From an uncultured Oceanospirillaceae bacterium (lineage in GTDB: Bacteria > Pseudomonadota > Gammaproteobacteria > Pseudomonadales > Balneatricaceae), in assembly GCA_937136055.1 (NCBI GenBank), contig CAKZOD010000056.1, positions 1-56,387 on the forward strand: a stretch of 56,387 nucleotides of DNA. Direction: 5' to 3'. A model generated the notes under the pieces. That model was not told the origin of the DNA and ran no database searches. It was given only the letters and a program-made list of their open reading frames with translations. Below are positions 52,401-56,387 of this stretch, in pieces. Both the position numbers and the translations under genes were made by a program. Numbering within the stretch: position 1 is the stretch's first letter; the number at the start of each line of letters is the position of its first letter.

Positions 52401-53366
52401 GTTAGCTTGTTCTTGAATGAATCCGATAGGCTTGTAGTAGTCACTACCGCTTGAGTCCGGATTTTTGCAGTGGTCGTGGTCTTTGTGTTTTGGCTCGTCA
52501 CACTTTTTATCTTTCTTGCCTTTATCTTTCCCTTTCCCTTTCCCTTTTCCTTTTTTCTTTTTCCCTCCGGATGAGCCACTAGAGCCCGCCTTGTATGGGA
52601 AAACTTGACAGTTACTTTCAAGGCCATCATCGCTGAGACCGCTAATGTTGGGGTCACATACCAGCACATTTACTTTAAATGTCTCTTGGTGTTTAGAATC
52701 ACTGTGCTTGCGTTGCAGGTCATTTTTAAGAGGTATAAAAGTAACGCTATGGCCACTATTCTGAATAAGAGAAGGCTCATTTTTGTGATGTTTTACAGTT
52801 CTAACGGTGATCGCAGATACATTGCGGCTTTGTGCAACGATTTTCTTTTGAAAGTAACCTGAAGATTGAGCTCTTCGTACAACAGTGCGGGGGCTGTCAC
52901 CCTCACTTTCGTCAATAACTCTATTGCCTCCAGTCGCCGTTTTAATGAACATATCGATTGAAGTCATCGTCGCCCAGTTCATGAAGTTACCGCTAAAGCC
53001 TCCGTCTTTGTCACCTGGGCATTCTCTCTTGTTATTTAGAACTGCTGATACCGGTTCAAAATACTCTTCAGAGTCATTGTAGTTGTAGCATTTTTCACTG
53101 TCAAAATACCCTATATAAGTTTCGTTAGGAAAGTAGCATGTACCGGTAGATGCTCCTAATATAGTGGAGCGACCATTGCATTGAGTGCCGCCATCAAGCT
53201 TGCCGTATTGATCATTATAGGCAGCTCCTCCCATCGGTACTTCGATAGACATATTGAGTAGTACGTTGGGATCAACACCGTTAGTTAAAAAAAGCGGAGA
53301 ATCTAGAACAGCTGCATTACTCGTGGAGGTAAAAAAGAGTAACGTAATTAAAATCCTTTTGAACAT
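49482..53366 (-). CDS. pilY1: PilY1-like type IV pilus tip adhesin
   Basis: 1294 residues with a signal peptide (cleavage after S-N-A-A). The C-terminal half is a PilY1 beta-propeller (about 760-1200): Y-Y-S-A-N-D-G-M-L-H-A-A, G-S-Q-G-L-G-G-S-T-I-Y-A-I-D, and the calcium site D-T-N-N-D-H-S-I-D-S-V-Y-A-G-D near 990. EF-hand-like loops also occur near 600 (D-L-D-G-D-G and D-E-D-G-D-G) and 1210 (D-E-N-G-D-D-L-I-D). The N-terminal half is variable, as in other PilY1. Residues about 266-286 hold a Lys-Gly insert encoded by a hexanucleotide repeat. PilY1 sits at the pilus tip and affects adhesion, assembly and surface sensing. The stop codon touches heptamer array 3. Confidence 0.92.
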   Translation of the reverse strand: MFKRILITLLFFTSTSNAAVLDSPLFLTNGVDPNVLLNMSIEVPMGGAAYNDQYGKLDGGTQCNGRSTILGASTGTCYFPNETYIGYFDSEKCYNYNDSEEYFEPVSAVLNNKRECPGDKDGGFSGNFMNWATMTSIDMFIKTATGGNRVIDESEGDSPRTVVRRAQSSGYFQKKIVAQSRNVSAITVRTVKHHKNEPSLIQNSGHSVTFIPLKNDLQRKHSDSKHQETFKVNVLVCDPNISGLSDDGLESNCQVFPYKAGSSGSSGGKKKKGKGKGKGKDKGKKDKKCDEPKHKDHDHCKNPDSSGSDYYKPIGFIQEQANAMRFAVTSYARDNSKTRNGGVLRANMKYIGSEKPNTDGTLSNNPAKEVNEDGTFIQFPDPKAHSKNDYTGVINYINHFSDYGYKSYDPAAELFYESLRYFKKLKPTKEYSDGLNLDNERFPVIKSWEDPILHSCQKNFIIGMNDAFTWLDKRLPGTYFTNSTSGSATLNNNDWGEPSDPDRDINVTTLTDRIGSLENISTRSCVNGTRSLGKCLNSGRHTSFYIAGLAHYANSQDIRSDLDGKQTISTFMIDSQEYSGSPPKGKNNMLWLAGKYGGYLDLDGDGTPKNSDGTNREWDEDGDGEPDNYVLASSPKRVTQGLAKAFRQVEERTASASAVSLNSTDLQNGSLLYQSSFNSDNWKGELTAYEIDLSVSLNKEKWRASMGIKPESSREVFTRNDTKGVEFKRTNLSAAQKAALTAEQVSYIRGDTSKEIKNGGIFRDRASKIGDIIHSTPTLDNKLDYGFNKLAGDEGSRYTTFRQSNRYKNRVKALYYSANDGMLHAANSLTGEEIFSFIPGTIVPQLSDFTSPAYSHKYLLDGKVTLSDAYLNNQWKTIIVGSQGLGGSTIYAIDASDPSNFEASNSLWEISVNDTDFADLGVQLGQIKIARLNNGKWAAIFGNGYKRSNPDANPNAKAYLYIVDLATGDLIKRISTNTIGVNGLSEVSVLDTNNDHSIDSVYAGDLQGNLWKFDLSSSDSSNWGIANNTAGDTKPLFSATYPLPNGSSTIDVPQPITVPPTIAPHTNGGYMLLFGTGKYFDSEDSKVLSGDPIQSFYGIRDNLSAATVKRSDLVSQEVLYESNNFSTGTFRSTSNHTVDFASKKGWFMNLAPPKVAGQALERTGEKVNLQALLYKNKVIFFTLTPESTPCDFGGSSWTMILNAVDGRADSIVVGDENGDDLIDNADKKIIKDSDGNSIEVIITGRKNKDIITGAIIAGNKLISNDTNKNIKIKKLFETAPKPPNPRRISWQQIR

Positions 53367-53375
53367 TGCTATTTC

Positions 53376-53942
53376 CTACTTAATAAAAGTTGATTGTAAG
53401 ACGACTTCTGAGTTTGGTGTAAGACCTACAGCACGTGCAGTTATTCTATAGTAAGTACTTGCTGTTGGAGGGCCGCCACCTGTCGGGGTGGCAAATGACT
53501 TAATTTCCTCAACAATATAAGAGGGCGGTTCTGCTAATACATTATTAAGATAATTCCCGCCTATGCTGTAAATTTTAACGGCGGTATTGTCTGACCAAAG
53601 TTTATTTTGGTCGACATAGCGCCAGCTGTCGGTTGTTACTCCACTAACAGTGACTGTTGCAGGATAATGTCCTACAACTGTAGGCTTAGCACCAGTGGCA
53701 GAAAAATCGAATGCCGGATCTGTTGTAGGCAGTACCGATAAAAAATTTTCGGCGGCTTTTAAGGTTGTTTCAGCTGCTTGAAATGCGGTAGATTTATCTC
53801 GAACACTACCTGCGATGCGCTCGTTGGTGGTCGTCGTTTGTAAACTTGAAGCCGCCAATGTTGCCATAATAGCCAAGAATATTAACGCAACAATCAACAC
53901 AGTACCTGACTGTTTGTTTCTAGCTTTGCTTTTGATATTCAT
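53376..53942 (-). CDS. pilX: Type IV pilus minor pilin PilX
   Basis: 188 residues. The N-terminus N-K-Q-S-G-T-V-L-I-V-A-L-I-F-L is the PilX form, which lacks the Phe-Thr-Leu-Ile-Glu opening of other pilins. T-T-N-E-R-I-A-G and A-F-Q-A-A-E-T-T-L follow, both strongly typical of PilX. It primes pilus assembly with PilW and PilY1. It overlaps pilW by 4 bases and lies 9 bases before pilY1. Confidence 0.92.
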   Translation of the reverse strand: MNIKSKARNKQSGTVLIVALIFLAIMATLAASSLQTTTTNERIAGSVRDKSTAFQAAETTLKAAENFLSVLPTTDPAFDFSATGAKPTVVGHYPATVTVSGVTTDSWRYVDQNKLWSDNTAVKIYSIGGNYLNNVLAEPPSYIVEEIKSFATPTGGGPPTASTYYRITARAVGLTPNSEVVLQSTFIK

Positions 53943-54934
53943 CGCGCAATCCTATTACGCAAAGTGTAGGTAGAGGTGAATACCCTGCGCATTTTTTTAT
54001 CGGTGGCTAGTATATTTGTTGCGCCATTAAAGCTGTAGCGACTGGGTTCAGATAATACTTCAGCAGCTGAAGTCAGTAGTAGACTAATCCTAATACTAAT
54101 GATGTTTTTAAAGTCTGCTGGGGGAAGTGCTGAGATGGGGGTGTAGCCTAATAAATTGCCATTGTCGTCACTTCGTCCGTAGAGAATTTGCATATTATCA
54201 ACGTTATTGAGCAGCTCTGCCTCGGGCTCTGAATCGCGTTGTCTAAAGAGAGCGGGCGACCCGTTAGCACCAGTTTTTACGCTGTATACAATGCGGTCAA
54301 TAGGATAGATAAAAGCATTGGAGTCATAAGCATAGGAAAGGTCATCGCTCGTATTAGCAGAGCTTTTATGTTCAATTTTTGAGGCTGTAACTTTGCTAAT
54401 TTTAATGAGATCAGCACGCTTACAATCACCGATTAAAATTTCATCGTCTTTTTTAAGTGATGAGGTCGTTGTTTCAATATCAGCAGAAACACTGGCCATG
54501 TTATTTGTTAACGCTAAGCTACTTTGTGAAATAGATAGAATCGATAGTGTATCAGGAGCATATTCAGCTGCACTAGCGGCGCCTGCAGTCGAGCCATCGG
54601 TTGCCATTAGGGAGCTCTCAACTTTGTCCGGCGTGTTTAATTGAGCTAATTGATTGGCGACAGGGGCTGATTTGCTGAGCACCGTTACTTCGTTCTCTCC
54701 ACCTTCAAGGCAGCCCCAAAATCCTAGTCCTTGAAAGTCTCTGCTAAAAAAGTGTGATGCAAATCGGGTGTTTTCTTGGATAGAGCCCACTGCGTCACGC
54801 ATTGCTTGGTTTCGTGCATTACTGAGGAATACGCTGAGAATCATTGCGATCAAAACGAGGCTTAAGGTCATCGCTATCATAAGTTCGATGAGCGAAAAGC
54901 CCTGCTGTGTTTGATTTTTGAAAGAATTTCTCAT
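53939..54934 (-). CDS. pilW: Type IV pilus minor pilin PilW
   Basis: 331 residues, the usual PilW length. The leader ends in T-Q-Q-G, followed by F-S-L-I-E-L-M-I-A-M-T-L with Glu5. S-R-D-F-Q-G-L-G-F-W-G-C-L is the PilW signature after the hydrophobic helix. It is first in a pilW-pilX-pilY1 unit. The usual upstream fimU/fimT and pilV genes are not present in the 422-base gap before it. Confidence 0.92.
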   Translation of the reverse strand: MRNSFKNQTQQGFSLIELMIAMTLSLVLIAMILSVFLSNARNQAMRDAVGSIQENTRFASHFFSRDFQGLGFWGCLEGGENEVTVLSKSAPVANQLAQLNTPDKVESSLMATDGSTAGAASAAEYAPDTLSILSISQSSLALTNNMASVSADIETTTSSLKKDDEILIGDCKRADLIKISKVTASKIEHKSSANTSDDLSYAYDSNAFIYPIDRIVYSVKTGANGSPALFRQRDSEPEAELLNNVDNMQILYGRSDDNGNLLGYTPISALPPADFKNIISIRISLLLTSAAEVLSEPSRYSFNGATNILATDKKMRRVFTSTYTLRNRIAR

Positions 54935-55356
54935 TTACCTACATCTATCGAGTGAGTGTTTAGTTTAATTAATAGTCTAAGCTTATGTTTAAAAATACTT
55001 TTCAATAAAGCAAAAGTTTTCATTATCTAAGTATATCTAATTTATGTTTGTTACGTCATTTGTGACAATCAATTATCTTTTTGCGATCAAAGTGTTAGCT
55101 CTGTTTCTTTTGGGAAAGTGGCTGGATGTGTTATGAACTCTAGGTTTGGTGTGGATAGTGTTTATTTGGTCTCTGGAAAAATTTCGCGTGTATTTGAATC
55201 GTAAAATATAATATATATATTTCATGGTATTAAATGAGCATTTTGTATCTAAGAATTAGTCTGCTTTTTGCGTCTTGTTGGTTGAAATTTAATCAAAAGC
55301 ATGATCTTAGGTGCTGAAAACTAAGCGCCAAGATTTTCCTTGGCGCTGGGTATCAA
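54935..55356. other. Intergenic region upstream of pilW
   Basis: 422 bases between pilW and the SnoaL-like gene, both on the minus strand. AT-rich with an ATATATAT run near 55210-55219 and no convincing gene; no pilV or fimU remnant is recognisable. Probably carries the pilW promoter. The SnoaL-gene terminator lies at its right edge. Confidence 0.55.
55324..55347 (-). terminator. Terminator after the SnoaL-like gene
   Basis: AGCGCCAAG and CTTGGCGCT form a perfect 9-bp stem with a 6-base loop, 9 bases beyond the minus-strand stop codon. A modest T-rich stretch follows on the minus strand (AGTTTTC). Confidence 0.8.
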
Positions 55357-56139
55357 TTAAATCGCATTAAAGAACTGAAGGTTTACTTTCCAGTTATTGT
55401 CATTTAGCGACATAGCATTGAATGTAATATAGGTTTTATTATCAACAGTTATACGGGCAATTAGTAAGCCTTTATCCGCATGGCTAATAGCTTCTACTGT
55501 CTTGTAATTCCCTGATTGGAGCGCGGTGGAGATTTTCTTATTTAAAGCAATGTCCTGCTTTTCGACAGAAAGCTGTGAAATTTGCGTATCACTTGTGTTA
55601 ATTTTTTCAAAGGTAGTGCTGTTAGCAGCTTTTGTCGAGGTCGGCTTTGCAAAATCATTGATGTTTGAGAATCCACCTGCTGCCATATCAATAATGCGCT
55701 TCCAGCCATTGGTTTTTTTCTCTAAAACTTCGACAGCTAAACCTGAGAAAGCTCCGCCATTGTGCTTAACGTTCCAGTTTTTGATCAACAAAGCGGCGTT
55801 GTTGTTTTCGTCAAAAGCTAACGGTGTCACGCTAACATTGAAACCTTCTAAATTGAACGGGCCATTTTGGAACATATTGCCGATAGCTTCAGCACCTTTC
55901 AAACCTTTTTCAGCATCATAAGGAAAGCTTGCAATAAGCGATTGTTCATCGTAATAGTTTTTGACGGCGGCTAGATCTTTGGCGCTAAATACTTCTTGCC
56001 ACTGGCTATCTAGCTTTTTAAGCTCAGGAGATACCGCTGCTATTGTGAAGCTTGCTTGAAGGCTAAATAGGCCTAATGCAGAAACTTTTGCGATTTTAAC
56101 TATTGTAGAAGTTAAAGCTGAGCGTTTGATGTTTTTCAT
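55357..56139 (-). CDS. Secreted protein with SnoaL/NTF2-like domain
   Basis: 260 residues. A signal peptide ends at about residue 34 (F-T-I-A-A), so the product is probably periplasmic. Residues about 40-160 look like an NTF2/SnoaL-like fold: W-Q-E-V-F-S-A-K-D-L-A-A-V-K-N-Y-Y as the first helices and K-G-L-K-G-A-E-A-I-G-N-M-F in the typical position. Stand-alone secreted members are DUF4440-like proteins of unknown role. A further C-terminal module (about 180-260) ends in short strands and may be a second small domain. Nothing nearby suggests a specific function. Confidence 0.75.
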   Translation of the reverse strand: MKNIKRSALTSTIVKIAKVSALGLFSLQASFTIAAVSPELKKLDSQWQEVFSAKDLAAVKNYYDEQSLIASFPYDAEKGLKGAEAIGNMFQNGPFNLEGFNVSVTPLAFDENNNAALLIKNWNVKHNGGAFSGLAVEVLEKKTNGWKRIIDMAAGGFSNINDFAKPTSTKAANSTTFEKINTSDTQISQLSVEKQDIALNKKISTALQSGNYKTVEAISHADKGLLIARITVDNKTYITFNAMSLNDNNWKVNLQFFNAI

Positions 56140-56305
56140 TAAAAATCCTTTTGAATAGTATGTTCTAAGTCGTGAATATAAAAATAGCCTTTGTCGAGTT
56201 TAAGGTTTTGAAAAAAGCTAAATTTTACACACGCTAAGGACACGTAAGAGACTAATAAGTTCAGTAAAAAAATAAGGTGAACAGACGAACTATAACGCGC
56301 TTAAA

Positions 56306-56387
56306 CCTAAGGAAACTGCGATTAAGTTATCAATATGAGATCATATCTGTTCAATCAGCTTAAGGTAACGTCAATGAAACAGCAGTT
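56306..56387 (+). mobile_element. Insertion-sequence end, right edge of window
   Basis: Inverted counterpart of the left edge (1-79). The outer limit is placed at about 56306, where similarity to the left copy begins (CCTAAGGAAACTGCG against CTTAGGGAAACTGCG). It contains an AAGGTAA ribosome site and an ATG at 56374. The copies differ at roughly one base in seven, so they are related but not identical elements. The family cannot be named. Confidence 0.7.
56374..56387 (+). CDS. Transposase, first codons only (partial)
   Basis: The ATG at 56374 reads M-K-Q-Q before the window ends. A Shine-Dalgarno-like AAGGTAA lies 7 bases upstream. The assignment rests on the matched layout at the left edge. 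Confidence 0.4.

Noticed and set aside
52322..52669. 115-codon basic minus-strand frame inside pilY1
   Set aside because: It is a shifted reading of the same hexanucleotide repeat region; the PilY1 frame is continuous and recognisable.
1..56387. Whole window as a composite transposon between inverted IS copies
   Set aside because: The cargo includes core genes (accB, accC, aroQ, a full gsp operon), the copies are not identical, and 56 kb is far beyond normal. Ending at repeats is more simply an assembly boundary.

Overview
This window looks like a piece of a marine-type gammaproteobacterial chromosome. The basis is the gene content: aroQ-accB-accC in the usual gammaproteobacterial order, a complete gspC-to-gspN type II secretion operon, Pseudomonas-style pilW-pilX-pilY1, a TRAP transporter and HDOD/REC signalling proteins. 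I cannot assign an order or genus from sequence alone. Both ends of the window carry the same kind of sequence in inverted orientation (about 1-79 and 56306-56387). Each looks like the end of an insertion sequence with the first codons of an outward-facing transposase, so the window probably ends at repeats.

Layout. (1) 59-12882, + strand: an AT-rich surface-polysaccharide cluster. It begins with a polymerase (wzy) that has lost its N-terminus at the left IS end. Then come a glutaminase-fused sugar amidotransferase, two GT4 glycosyltransferases, an initiating sugar-phosphate transferase, and a UDP-bacillosamine-type cassette (acyltransferase, aminotransferase, 4,6-dehydratase) interrupted by a 3-hydroxyacyl-CoA dehydrogenase. 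A Wzz-type chain-length regulator and a second polymerase/ligase-like membrane protein close the cluster. A 13-bp perfect hairpin separates it from housekeeping genes. (2) 12992-15368, - strand: accC, accB, aroQ. (3) 15941-20835: a small membrane protein, a response regulator with a degenerate HD-GYP domain, an HDOD protein, a glyoxalase remnant, a histidine phosphatase, and a divergent RibD-like reductase/TetR pair with two matched operators. (4) 20899-30639: a catabolic locus with a PhyH dioxygenase, a frameshifted LysR gene, RidA, a three-part flavin/iron-sulfur amine dehydrogenase, a TRAP transporter and a second LysR regulator. (5) 30706-41993, - strand: the type II secretion operon. (6) 42472-45598: a large lipoprotein and an outer-membrane barrel protein. 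(7) 45943-49282: an EutA-like racemase-superfamily protein, an M20 amidohydrolase and an M24 peptidase-fold hydrolase. (8) 49482-54934, - strand: a reduced minor-pilin operon (pilW, pilX, pilY1). (9) 55357-56139: a secreted SnoaL-like protein, then the right IS end.

How the parts work together. Region 1 would build and polymerise a repeat unit starting on an acylated bacillosamine-type sugar; the hydroxyacyl-CoA dehydrogenase suggests a 3-hydroxybutyryl N-substituent. Region 4 reads as import (TRAP) followed by oxidation of an N-containing substrate, with RidA removing reactive imines. Region 7 may process related amides. Regions 5 and 8 are two envelope machines that share the pilin fold.

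The most unusual feature is a family of heptanucleotide tandem arrays that abut or closely follow stop codons in regions 4, 7 and 8. The units are different but related (CTCGCAA, CTCATAG, CTCGCCA, plus a decayed array after the M24 gene) and fit one degenerate heptamer, CTCRYMR. Homogeneous units within each array and divergent units between arrays suggest repeated local amplification of a mobile or slippage-prone seed.
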